A stretch of 64,000 nucleotides of DNA, taken from Mucilaginibacter straminoryzae. GTDB lineage: Bacteria > Bacteroidota > Bacteroidia > Sphingobacteriales > Sphingobacteriaceae. Where the stretch lies: NCBI RefSeq assembly GCF_022953055.1, contig NZ_JALJEJ010000005.1:1-64000 (forward strand), written 5' to 3'. Below the pieces are notes generated by a model, which was not told where the DNA came from, did not search any database, and worked only from the letters and a program-made list of their open reading frames with translations. A program made the translations under genes and the position numbers. The stretch's first letter is position 1; each line of letters begins with the position of its first letter. Below, piece by piece: positions 8,631-16,657 of this stretch.

Positions 8631-11600
8631 ATGGTTATGCAGCCAGGTAATAACTACCAATTACTGATTGAAAAGATAGATCTGTTCATCCGCAGGTACT
8701 ATCTTAACAAGCTGTTACGGGGTGTTATCCTTTGGGCGGCAGTGCTGCTAACCGGCTATATCGTTGCAACGCTGAGCGAGTACTTTGGCCATTTTACTAC
8801 CTTCTCGCGCACGGTAATCTTTTATTCATTTATCGCACTTAACCTGGCCATCATTAGCAGGTACATCCTGCCCTCGGTCTTTGCGTTGTTAAGGTTAAAA
8901 GAAACCATCTCTCACCACCAGGCGGCAGAAATTATCGGGCAGCATTTTGGCGAAATCCAGGACAAGCTGCTGAATACACTACAGTTGAAGGAAATAGCAG
9001 ACCGCGATCCGCGGCACGCGCAACTGATCCAGGCCAGTATCGATCAAAAAATCGAAGTACTTCGTCCGGTACGTTTTCCGACCGCGGTAGATATCCGCCA
9101 GAACGTTAAATACCTAAAATGGGTTATCCCCCCTGCCCTGCTTATTTTAATCATCGCGTTTGCAGCTCCTAAAATATTGACCGATGGTACCGTAAGGCTG
9201 GTAAAGCATAATCAGTATTTTGCCCCTGCTGCGCCGTTTCAGTTTATTATTACCAATCCTTCTTTACAAGCCACACAAGGCCAGGATTTTAAACTGGACC
9301 TGAAGCTGCAAGGGAATAATTTTCCGGATGCCCTATATATCGAAACCGAGGGGCATACCTTTAAACTGGATAAGCTTTCGCTCAGCAGATTTACTTACCT
9401 GTTTACAAACGTCCAGCATACGCTTGCCTTCAAACTGAGCGGCGGCGGTTATAGTTCTTCCACATATAAGTTAGTGGTAAATGCAAAACCATCGCTGCTT
9501 CATTTTAATGCGGCACTTACCTATCCGGCATATCTACATAAAAAGAATGAGGTGATCACCAATGCCGGCGATTTAACCATACCTGTAGGTACGCTTGTGC
9601 AATGGCAGTTGCATACAGAACATGCCGACCAGGTAATTTTTAAACTAAACCAGCAGCAAAAGCTGCTGAAACCTTCTCAGCAAGATGTGTTTACCAATAC
9701 CGAGCGCATTTTAAACAGCGGAACGTATTTGTTAAAACCGCTGAATAAACAGGTGATCAACAGCGATTCGGCCGCTTATGCAATTCATATAATTGCCGAT
9801 GAAAGCCCTGCTATTGTTGCCGAGGAAAAGCAGGATTCGGTAAGCATGAAGGCTTTATATTTCAACGGGAAGATCCAGGACGACCATGGCTTCAGTTCCC
9901 TTCGTTTTCACTATACGGTTTATGATGGCGATAAGAAAGCGGGCAGTTATAGCATGCCCGTTAAGGCTGATCTGACCAGCACCGCCGCAGATTTCTTCTA
10001 TTTCTGGAACCTGAAAGACCTGAAAGCAAAACCAGGTAACCGTATCAGTTATTATTTCGAGGTGGTAGATAACGATGCTGTTAAAGGGCCTAAAACCGCC
10101 CGGACAAACGAGAAATCGCTGGATATCCCCACCAATCAGCAGATAGCGAACGAGTTAAACGCAGGTACAAAAGAAGTTCAGCAAAAAATGCAGTCGGCAG
10201 CCAAAATGGCTGCCAAACTCGAAAAAGAAACGCAGCAACTGAACCAGAATTTATTGAACAAACGCGAGCTTAGCTTCGACGAGAAAAAACAGGTGGAAGA
10301 CCTGCTGCAGAAACGGAAAGACCTGGAAGAAATGTTAAAAAACATCCGGGATGAAAATCAGAAGAATATTTACAACCGTCAGCAAACGCAGCAACAGGAC
10401 GAACAGGTTACCCAGCTTCAGAAACAAATGGATGAGCTGTTGAAGAACCTTTTAGACCCAAAAACACGCGAAATGCTGGAACGCCTGAAAGAGCTGCTGC
10501 AAACCGAACAAAAAACCGGTACCCGTGAAGAATTAAACCAGATGCAAAACGAAAACCGCTCGATGAAAAAAGAACTGGAGCGGATGGCAGAACTATATAA
10601 AAAGCTGGATTTTGAGCAAAAACTAAATCAAAACGTAAATAAGCTGAACGAACTGGCTGAAAAGCAACAGCAGTTGGCCGAAAAATCCAAACAGAGTGAT
10701 GCTGCCAACCGGCAGCAACTGAACCAGCAGCAGCAACAGCTAAATAAAGATTTTCAGGAGGTAAAAAAAGGATTGAACGACCTGGAAAAACTGGCGAAAG
10801 AGAATGAGCAATCTCAGTTCAGTAATCCGCAGCAGGAAGAGCAGCAGATTGAACAGAAAATGAATGAAAGCGCCGAACAGCTCAGTAAGAACAATAATAA
10901 AAAAGCAGCCCAGTCTCAGCAACAGGCCGCCGAGGCGATGCAGCAACTCGGTCGTAAGCTACAGCAGGACAACCAGGAACAGGAAGGCCAGCAGTTGTCT
11001 TTAAATGCGCAACAATTGAGGGAACTGATAAAAAACCTGGTGAACAGCTCGTTCGATCAGGAAAAACTGATGCAGACATTTAGAAATACCAGCCCGTCTG
11101 ACCCAAATTATACGCGGCTTTCGCAAAAACAGAAAGATATAAAAGACAATCTTAAAACCGCTGAAGACTCTTTATATGCCCTGAGTAAAAAGGTGCCGCA
11201 AATACAATCTACCGTTAATGACGAAATAAACGCAATAAATACGCAAATTAGCAAAGCAATTGATTACCTGGGCGACAGGCGTACAATGGAAGCTAACCGC
11301 AGCCAGCAGTACGCCATGACATCCATGAATAATTTGGCACTGATGTTGAATGAGGTGTTGAGCCAACTGCAAAACAGCATGAAGAACGCAAAGGGGGGTA
11401 AGGGCAAACAGCAGCAAAGCATGTCGCAATTAAGCCGCATGCAGCAACAGCTGAACAATAACATGCAAAAAATGCGCGACCAACTACAACAGCAGGGCAA
11501 CCAGGGCCAAAGCCAGCATCAGAGTACAAGCGAACAGCTGGCGCGTATGGCCCGTCAGCAACAGGATATCAGACGGGCAATAGAGCAATTTAACCGCGAA

Positions 11601-11954
11601 CAGTTAAAAGATGGAAAAGGTAATGGCGGTAATCTGGACAAAATTGCAAAACAAATGGAACAAACAGAGAACGATATCGTAAACAGACGAATTACAGACG
11701 AGACCATAAAAAGACAACAACAGATACAGACCCGGTTACTTGAAGCAGAAAAGGCACAGCAGGAACGTGAACAGGATAAAGAACGCCTAAGCCAATCCGG
11801 GAAGGATTTTCCGCCCGGTTATATCAAGGCACTTCAGCAGTATCAGCAGCAAAAGGTAAAACAAACCGAACAGCTGAAAACCGTTTCACCGGAACTGAAT
11901 TTGTACTATAAACAAAAAGTTAAACAATATTTTAACCAACTAAATGGTAAGTAG
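8631..11954 (+). CDS. DUF4175 family membrane protein with a long Gln-rich coiled coil
   Basis: 1107 residues. Membrane helices are seen at about 31-48, 61-85 and 165-185. A large beta-rich region follows to about 500, then about 580 residues of heptad-like coiled coil packed with Gln, Asn, Glu and Lys. Length, N-terminus and layout fit DUF4175, a Bacteroidota family of unknown function. A TACTTTTA element covers 8624-8631, so the second ATG (8637) may be the real start. It is followed by an RsbW-like kinase overlapping by 11 bases and by ybeY, making a compact operon. A large envelope-spanning scaffold is a reasonable inference, not shown. Confidence 0.82.
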   Translation: MVMQPGNNYQLLIEKIDLFIRRYYLNKLLRGVILWAAVLLTGYIVATLSEYFGHFTTFSRTVIFYSFIALNLAIISRYILPSVFALLRLKETISHHQAAEIIGQHFGEIQDKLLNTLQLKEIADRDPRHAQLIQASIDQKIEVLRPVRFPTAVDIRQNVKYLKWVIPPALLILIIAFAAPKILTDGTVRLVKHNQYFAPAAPFQFIITNPSLQATQGQDFKLDLKLQGNNFPDALYIETEGHTFKLDKLSLSRFTYLFTNVQHTLAFKLSGGGYSSSTYKLVVNAKPSLLHFNAALTYPAYLHKKNEVITNAGDLTIPVGTLVQWQLHTEHADQVIFKLNQQQKLLKPSQQDVFTNTERILNSGTYLLKPLNKQVINSDSAAYAIHIIADESPAIVAEEKQDSVSMKALYFNGKIQDDHGFSSLRFHYTVYDGDKKAGSYSMPVKADLTSTAADFFYFWNLKDLKAKPGNRISYYFEVVDNDAVKGPKTARTNEKSLDIPTNQQIANELNAGTKEVQQKMQSAAKMAAKLEKETQQLNQNLLNKRELSFDEKKQVEDLLQKRKDLEEMLKNIRDENQKNIYNRQQTQQQDEQVTQLQKQMDELLKNLLDPKTREMLERLKELLQTEQKTGTREELNQMQNENRSMKKELERMAELYKKLDFEQKLNQNVNKLNELAEKQQQLAEKSKQSDAANRQQLNQQQQQLNKDFQEVKKGLNDLEKLAKENEQSQFSNPQQEEQQIEQKMNESAEQLSKNNNKKAAQSQQQAAEAMQQLGRKLQQDNQEQEGQQLSLNAQQLRELIKNLVNSSFDQEKLMQTFRNTSPSDPNYTRLSQKQKDIKDNLKTAEDSLYALSKKVPQIQSTVNDEINAINTQISKAIDYLGDRRTMEANRSQQYAMTSMNNLALMLNEVLSQLQNSMKNAKGGKGKQQQSMSQLSRMQQQLNNNMQKMRDQLQQQGNQGQSQHQSTSEQLARMARQQQDIRRAIEQFNREQLKDGKGNGGNLDKIAKQMEQTENDIVNRRITDETIKRQQQIQTRLLEAEKAQQEREQDKERLSQSGKDFPPGYIKALQQYQQQKVKQTEQLKTVSPELNLYYKQKVKQYFNQLNGK

Positions 11955-12378
11955 TATGCAAGGGCCTAACATTCAAGCGGCAAAATTATATACACTACAG
12001 CTTCCTTCAAGCCCGGAAAGTATTATTGATCTCGAAAATCTTATCGAAGAAATAGCTGATACCTACCAGGTGGGCGAAGACACCTTTGCCAATATGATGA
12101 CCTGCCTTAACGAGATAGTGATGAATGCTATCACCCATGGTAATAAATTAGACCCGGAGAAAAAGGTAATTGTTAACGCAGAGGTAGATAACCGCCGCAT
12201 TATCTGGACAATAGCAGATGAAGGCCCTGGTTTCGACTATAATAACCTGCCTGACCCTACTGCTGAAGAAAATCTGGAAAGTTTGACCGGCCGGGGCGTT
12301 TTTATCGTTAAACACCTGGCAGATCAATGTATTTTTAATGATAGAGGTAATGAAGTAGAGCTTCATTTTAAATTCTGA
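11944..12378 (+). CDS. RsbW/SpoIIAB-like ATP-binding protein
   Basis: About 144 residues, a single GHKL ATPase domain. The N box reads ECLNEIVMNAITHG-like (LNEIVMNAITHGNKLD), the G1 box is ADEGPGFD and the G2 region LTGRGVFIVKHLAD. Stand-alone domains of this kind are anti-sigma factor or anti-anti-sigma serine kinases. The start may be 11944 (overlaps the previous stop) or the ATG at 11956. It overlaps ybeY by one base (TGATG). No partner sigma factor or STAS protein is in the window, so its target is unknown. Confidence 0.85.
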   Translation: MVSSMQGPNIQAAKLYTLQLPSSPESIIDLENLIEEIADTYQVGEDTFANMMTCLNEIVMNAITHGNKLDPEKKVIVNAEVDNRRIIWTIADEGPGFDYNNLPDPTAEENLESLTGRGVFIVKHLADQCIFNDRGNEVELHFKF

Positions 12379-12803
12379 TGCCCGTAATTAATTTTTTCTT
12401 AGAAGATATATCCTACAAGCTCACCGGTAAGCTTGCGCTTAAAAAGTGGATAAAGGAAACGATTATAGCAGAAGGTTACAAGCTGGACGAGTTGAACTAC
12501 ATCCTATGCTCTGACGAGTATCTGTTGCAGATCAACCAGCAATACCTAAACCATGATACCTATACAGATATCATCACCTTTGATAATTCTGAAAAGGATA
12601 AAGTAATCACAGGCGATATTTTTATATCCATTGAACGAATTAAGGAAAATGCGGTAAAATTTGCCGTGCCGGAAATCCGCGAACTGCAACGCGTTGTAAT
12701 ACATGGTGCATTGCATTTGCTTGGTTACAAGGATAAAAAGCCTGCCGAGAAAGCTTTGATGACAGAAAAAGAAGACTTTTATCTGACTAAAATTAGTGTT
12801 TAA
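12378..12803 (+). CDS. ybeY: Endoribonuclease YbeY (rRNA maturation)
   Basis: 141 residues, the usual YbeY length. The protein processes 16S rRNA 3' ends and takes part in 70S quality control. The family zinc motif is H-x3-H-x5-H; here it reads HGALHLLGYKD, so the first two ligands are present and the third His is replaced by Asp. The upstream segment TYTDIITFDNSE and SIERI match YbeY. The start overlaps the RsbW-like stop (TGATG), so translation is probably coupled. Confidence 0.9.
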   Translation: MPVINFFLEDISYKLTGKLALKKWIKETIIAEGYKLDELNYILCSDEYLLQINQQYLNHDTYTDIITFDNSEKDKVITGDIFISIERIKENAVKFAVPEIRELQRVVIHGALHLLGYKDKKPAEKALMTEKEDFYLTKISV

Positions 12804-12843
12804 TTACACTAATTTTACGTTGATAACTAACCAAGATACAACA

Positions 12844-13356
12844 ATGAAAATATTAGCATTCTTATTCGCCATGTTATTTGTGGCACCTTCGTCGGTTTAT
12901 GATTTTAAACTGAAGAATATTGACGGGAACGCATTCTCGTTAAAAAAATACCGCGGCAAAAAATTACTGATCGTTAATACCGCTTCTAAATGTGGCTTTA
13001 CCCCGCAGTATGCAGAACTGCAGAAGCTTGCAGACCAGTATAAAGATAAAGTGGTAGTAATTGGTTTCCCTGCCAACAACTTTGCGCAGCAGGAACCGGG
13101 TTCTTCTACTGAAATTAAAGAGTTTTGCCAGAAGAATTATGGCGTTACTTTCCCGCTGAGTGAAAAAGTAAGCGTGAAAGGCGACGATATCTCACCGCTG
13201 TTCGCTTACCTTACCAGCGCACCAAACCCTGATTTTACCGGCGAGATCAAATGGAACTTTGAGAAATTCCTGATCGATGAAAATGGTAAACTGATCCACC
13301 GTTACCGCTCTAAAGTAACACCACTTTCACCAGAGATCACTAAAGAATTAGAATAA
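12844..13356 (+). CDS. Glutathione peroxidase family thiol peroxidase
   Basis: 170 residues from the ATG at 12844. A short hydrophobic N-terminus (KILAFLFAMLFVAPSS) suggests export to the periplasm. The peroxidatic Cys lies in NTASKCGFTPQY; the catalytic Gln region is FPANNFAQQEPG and the Trp motif IKWNFEKFLID. It uses Cys, not selenocysteine, and bacterial members usually take electrons from thioredoxin. It reduces hydrogen and organic peroxides. It follows ybeY by 40 bases and ends at a bidirectional terminator. Confidence 0.9.
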   Translation: MKILAFLFAMLFVAPSSVYDFKLKNIDGNAFSLKKYRGKKLLIVNTASKCGFTPQYAELQKLADQYKDKVVVIGFPANNFAQQEPGSSTEIKEFCQKNYGVTFPLSEKVSVKGDDISPLFAYLTSAPNPDFTGEIKWNFEKFLIDENGKLIHRYRSKVTPLSPEITKELE

Positions 13357-13360
13357 GCAG

Positions 13361-13387
13361 AAAAGGCGCCCGATGAGGCGCCTTTTT
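13361..13387. terminator. Bidirectional terminator between gpx and mlaD
   Basis: AAAAGGCGCC (13361-13370) pairs with GGCGCCTTTTT after a 6-base loop. Poly-A on one side and poly-T on the other allow termination of both convergent genes. Confidence 0.88.
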
Positions 13388-13391
13388 GATG

Positions 13392-14213
13392 TTATTGCTT
13401 TTGTGCTTTCCGGATCGAATCCTGGCGCTTCTTTTCTTCTTTAGCCAGGCGTTTTTGCTCTTTCTCTTGTTGCTTTTGCAGTTTTTCCTGCGCCTTCTTT
13501 ATCGAATCCTGGCGCTCTTGTGCTGCCTTTTGTTTTTTCTTAAAAAAACCTCTTAACAAGAAGTTATGCTGCGCCGCCTTCAGGTCTTCATGCAAGGTAG
13601 TCGTTGCCGCATTTACATTTTTCACCGTTGATTTTGCCGAGGCTACGGTGGTCTCCAAATCCTTCGCCATACGGTCATTATGTAACAAGCGGCCTAAAGT
13701 GCCCTTTCCATTGTTCACGTCCTCAAAAATTCCGCTTAAGCTGGTTGTAATTTTCTCTGCATTATCAGCAACGCGTGTCAACTTACCGATGATCTTATCT
13801 ACATCTACCGGGTTAACGGCTGCTAACTGGTCGCCGCTGTTCACCACTTCGGCATTGGTTTTACCCGGGGTGATGACAATCAGTTTATCGCCCATTAACC
13901 CGTCGCTACCGATGCTCACTTTCGCATCCTTTTTGATAAACTTCCGTACGTTTTCGTTAATGGTTAAGTCTACTTTAACTGTGCTATCCGTTACGATGTT
14001 GATGTCTTCTACCACACCCACGTTTATACCTGCAAAACGGACGTTATTACCTACCATCAAACCGTTCACGTTCTTAAAGGTACCGCTAACGGAAAAGGTA
14101 GAATTGAACATGCTTTTCTGGTTTCCGATCAGGAAGATACCCAGAAATAATATCGCGAGGCCTACTATAACAAACAGGCCGATCTTTAATTTTTGTGAGG
14201 AAGTAGTTCTCAT
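13392..14213 (-). CDS. mlaD: MlaD-like MCE protein
   Basis: 273 residues. One N-terminal membrane helix (about 10-30, KIGLFVIVGLAILFLGIFLI) anchors an MCE domain at about 37-115 (VNGLMVGNNVRFAGINVG, IGSDGLMGDKLIVI). MCE proteins form the periplasmic ring of Mla-type transporters that move phospholipids between outer and inner membranes. A helical segment follows, then a tail of repeated Lys/Gln/Glu with a recurring RQDSI motif. It is the last gene of mlaE-mlaF-mlaD and overlaps mlaF by 4 bases (ATGA). Confidence 0.88.
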   Translation of the reverse strand: MRTTSSQKLKIGLFVIVGLAILFLGIFLIGNQKSMFNSTFSVSGTFKNVNGLMVGNNVRFAGINVGVVEDINIVTDSTVKVDLTINENVRKFIKKDAKVSIGSDGLMGDKLIVITPGKTNAEVVNSGDQLAAVNPVDVDKIIGKLTRVADNAEKITTSLSGIFEDVNNGKGTLGRLLHNDRMAKDLETTVASAKSTVKNVNAATTTLHEDLKAAQHNFLLRGFFKKKQKAAQERQDSIKKAQEKLQKQQEKEQKRLAKEEKKRQDSIRKAQKQ

Positions 14214-14995
14214 ATACTGTCGCTGAAATAAGATTTTACAAATTGATTATCACTATGCTGAAGGTCATCAAAAGAACCTTCCGCTATATATTCACCGTCA
14301 TTCATCACCACTACACGGTCTGCCGTTATGCGTGCGCATTCCATATCGTGGGTAATAATGATCGAAGTGGTTTTATATTTCTTCTGCATCTCAAGGATCA
14401 GTTGACTGATCTCTCTTGAGGTAATTGGATCGAGCCCGGTGGTCGGTTCGTCGTACAACATAATCTCTGGCTTTACAATCAGCGTACGTGCTAACCCTAT
14501 CCGTTTACGCATACCACCAGAAAGGTCTGAGGGCATCTTTTCAGCCGCTTCCGGCAGCCCTACTCCTTCCAGTATTTCGTTCACGCGCTGGTCTATCTCG
14601 TTCTGGTCTTTTAACTTTAATACGCGGGTAAGTGGAAATTCCAGGTTTTCGCGCACGGTCATAGAATCGAATAAAGCGCCGCTCTGGAACAGGAAACCGA
14701 TATGCGTACGCAGATCTTTTAGTTCCTCGTCGTTCAGTTCGGATACTTCCTTACCAAAAACCTTAACAGAGCCGGCATCTGGTGTCAGCATCCCCACAAT
14801 ACATTGAATGGTAACAGACTTCCCCTGGCCGGATTTCCCAAGCACGACGATATTCTCACCCTTGGTTACCGTCAGGTTGATGTTCCGCAGTACTTCTTTA
14901 CTTCCAAAGCTTTTCTTCAAGCCTTTGATCTCGATAATAGCTTCGTCGCTGCTGACGCCGCTTTTTGTAGACCGGTGTTCTTTAACTGCTTCCAT
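14210..14995 (-). CDS. mlaF: MlaF-like ABC ATPase
   Basis: The start at 14995 gives 261 residues and sits just after the mlaE stop; the longer frame from 15031 would run inside mlaE. Walker A is GKSGQGKS, the signature LSGGMRKR, Walker B IMLYDEPTTGLDP, and the H loop IITHDM. The LSGGMRKR form is typical of the Mla/Ttg2 lipid-transport ATPases. It powers phospholipid movement with MlaE and MlaD. Neighbours on both sides confirm the complex; no MlaB or MlaC gene is nearby. Confidence 0.92.
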   Translation of the reverse strand: MEAVKEHRSTKSGVSSDEAIIEIKGLKKSFGSKEVLRNINLTVTKGENIVVLGKSGQGKSVTIQCIVGMLTPDAGSVKVFGKEVSELNDEELKDLRTHIGFLFQSGALFDSMTVRENLEFPLTRVLKLKDQNEIDQRVNEILEGVGLPEAAEKMPSDLSGGMRKRIGLARTLIVKPEIMLYDEPTTGLDPITSREISQLILEMQKKYKTTSIIITHDMECARITADRVVVMNDGEYIAEGSFDDLQHSDNQFVKSYFSDSI

Positions 14996-14996
14996 A

Positions 14997-15773
14997 TTAG
15001 TAATACAAAAGGTTAGTGATCTGAACAACAATCATATCTATAAAGAATATCCACAACGAAGCCGTAACTACAGCCGAGTTAGCGGCGACACCTACGCTTT
15101 CGGTACCCTTATTAGAATTAAAGCCCTTGTAACAACCTACATAGCCGATTGCAAAACCGAAGAAAACAGTCTTGATCAGCGCCGGGAAAAAGTCAGTAAA
15201 GTCGAGCGAGGAGATACACTTGTTAAAGTATAAGAAGAAGCTGATCTTATCGCTGATGTTTAGCGCCACGTAACCACCGAAAAGGCCAATAGCATCGCCG
15301 ATCATGGTTAATAATGGTACCATCAGGCTGGTTGCCAGAATGCGGGTAACCACCAGGTACTGTATAGGGTTTGCACCGGCAACTTCCATCGCATCAATCT
15401 GCTCCGTCACCTTCATACTGCCCAGTTCTGCACCGATACTGGATGCGATTTTTCCTGCGCAAATAATGGCCGTTATCACAGGCCCTATCTCCCTTACGAT
15501 AGATACCGCCAGGGTATGCGGCAACATACTTTCCGCGCCAAATTCAACCAGCGTAGGCCGCAATTGCAGGATAAGCACCAGTCCCATGATGAATGAAGTT
15601 AACCCGACAAGAGAGAACGATTTATACCCTATTTCGTAACACTGCCGTACAAACTCTGACCATTCAAAACCGCCAGAGAAAATATTTCTAATAAAACGCG
15701 ACAGGAAAACACTTTGGTCTCCTACGGAAATGGCCCATTTTTTCCATCCGCTTAGCGCTGCCTGATCTTCCAT
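14997..15773 (-). CDS. mlaE: MlaE-like permease
   Basis: 258 residues from the ATG at 15773; an earlier ATG at 15809 adds 12 unlikely residues. Five to six hydrophobic helices and the MlaE hallmark AIICAGKIASSIGAELGSMKVTEQ-like region (GAELGSMKVTEQIDAMEV) are seen. It is the inner-membrane subunit of the phospholipid ABC transporter. It is the first gene of the three-gene minus-strand operon. Confidence 0.92.
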   Translation of the reverse strand: MEDQAALSGWKKWAISVGDQSVFLSRFIRNIFSGGFEWSEFVRQCYEIGYKSFSLVGLTSFIMGLVLILQLRPTLVEFGAESMLPHTLAVSIVREIGPVITAIICAGKIASSIGAELGSMKVTEQIDAMEVAGANPIQYLVVTRILATSLMVPLLTMIGDAIGLFGGYVALNISDKISFFLYFNKCISSLDFTDFFPALIKTVFFGFAIGYVGCYKGFNSNKGTESVGVAANSAVVTASLWIFFIDMIVVQITNLLYY

Positions 15774-15985
15774 TATGTATAAATTATATTTGAAATTCTT
15801 TGGGTTCAAACACCCTGCCTTTATAAGACCTGGTTAACTGGTATTGATATAAACGCGAACGCGCCTGTTACTTTTGATTCCAAGAACTGCTGTTATAACA
15901 TCAATATCTTCAGTTTTGTTTATCAGGTATTTAGATGTTTCATCTTTACCAAAAATCAGCCCAAACTTTACACACCTATTTTTCC

Positions 15986-15993
15986 TACTTTTG
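15986..15993 (+). promoter_or_regulatory. -7 promoter element before the NAD(P)-binding protein gene
   Basis: TACTTTTG fits TAnnTTTG. The predicted transcript start (about 15997) is only 7 bases before the ATG at 16004, which supports that start over the longer open frame. No TTG at the -33 position. Confidence 0.5.
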
Positions 15994-16003
15994 TATACTT
16001 TAT

Positions 16004-16657
16004 ATGAAAAAGGCAATCATAGCAGGCGCAACCGGACTGGTTGGTGGAGAGTTATTGCAAATTATTTTGCAAAATTCTGACTATCAGGAAGTTTTGGTAA
16101 TAACCAGACGTGATTTAGGTATACAGAACCCTAAGTTAGTTCAGCTGATTGTCAATTTTGATGAGCTTGACCAACACCAGCATACCCTAACCGCGGATGC
16201 GCTGTTTTGCTGCCTGGGCACTACACAAAAGAAGACACCAGACCGTAAACAGTATAAAAAAATAGACTATGAATACCCGTTGAACTTAGCGCAGATAGCA
16301 AAGCGCAATGGGATAAAGCAGTATCATTTTATATCGTCTGTTGGGGCCGATATGCATTCTTCTAACTTCTACCTAAAAACTAAAGGAGAAACAGAAGATG
16401 CGCTGGTACACCTGCACCTGCAATGTTTACACATATACCAACCATCGTTTTTAGTTGGTAATCGCAGCGAATCGAGGCTGGGCGAAAAGATAGCCGGAGC
16501 CGTTTTAAAAATAGTTGATCCGCTGTTAATCGGGGGATTAAAAAAATACAGGAGCATAAAAGCCGCCGCTGTAGCAAAGGCAATGTACAACCAATCTATG
16601 AAGCAGGAAACAGGCTTATATATCCATCCATCAGATCACATCAAAAAATTAGCGTGA
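16004..16657 (+). CDS. NAD(P)-binding Rossmann protein, atypical SDR (HTATIP2-like)
   Basis: 217 residues from the ATG at 16004, where the product begins directly with the dinucleotide-binding fold (KKAIIAGATGLVGGELLQ). The Gly motif GATGLVG and the later FISSVGAD motif with a downstream YLKTKGE (Tyr-x3-Lys-like) place it among atypical short-chain dehydrogenases or NAD(P)H-binding proteins. The substrate is unknown. Its TGA overlaps the GTG start of the ABC-F gene (GTGA), so the two are coupled. Confidence 0.8.
   Translation: MKKAIIAGATGLVGGELLQIILQNSDYQEVLVITRRDLGIQNPKLVQLIVNFDELDQHQHTLTADALFCCLGTTQKKTPDRKQYKKIDYEYPLNLAQIAKRNGIKQYHFISSVGADMHSSNFYLKTKGETEDALVHLHLQCLHIYQPSFLVGNRSESRLGEKIAGAVLKIVDPLLIGGLKKYRSIKAAAVAKAMYNQSMKQETGLYIHPSDHIKKLA

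Noticed and set aside
10740..11529. Several minus-strand open frames within the DUF4175 gene
   Set aside because: Repeated CAG/CAA codons leave stop-free Leu/Cys/Val-rich shadows on the opposite strand; no promoter or start context.
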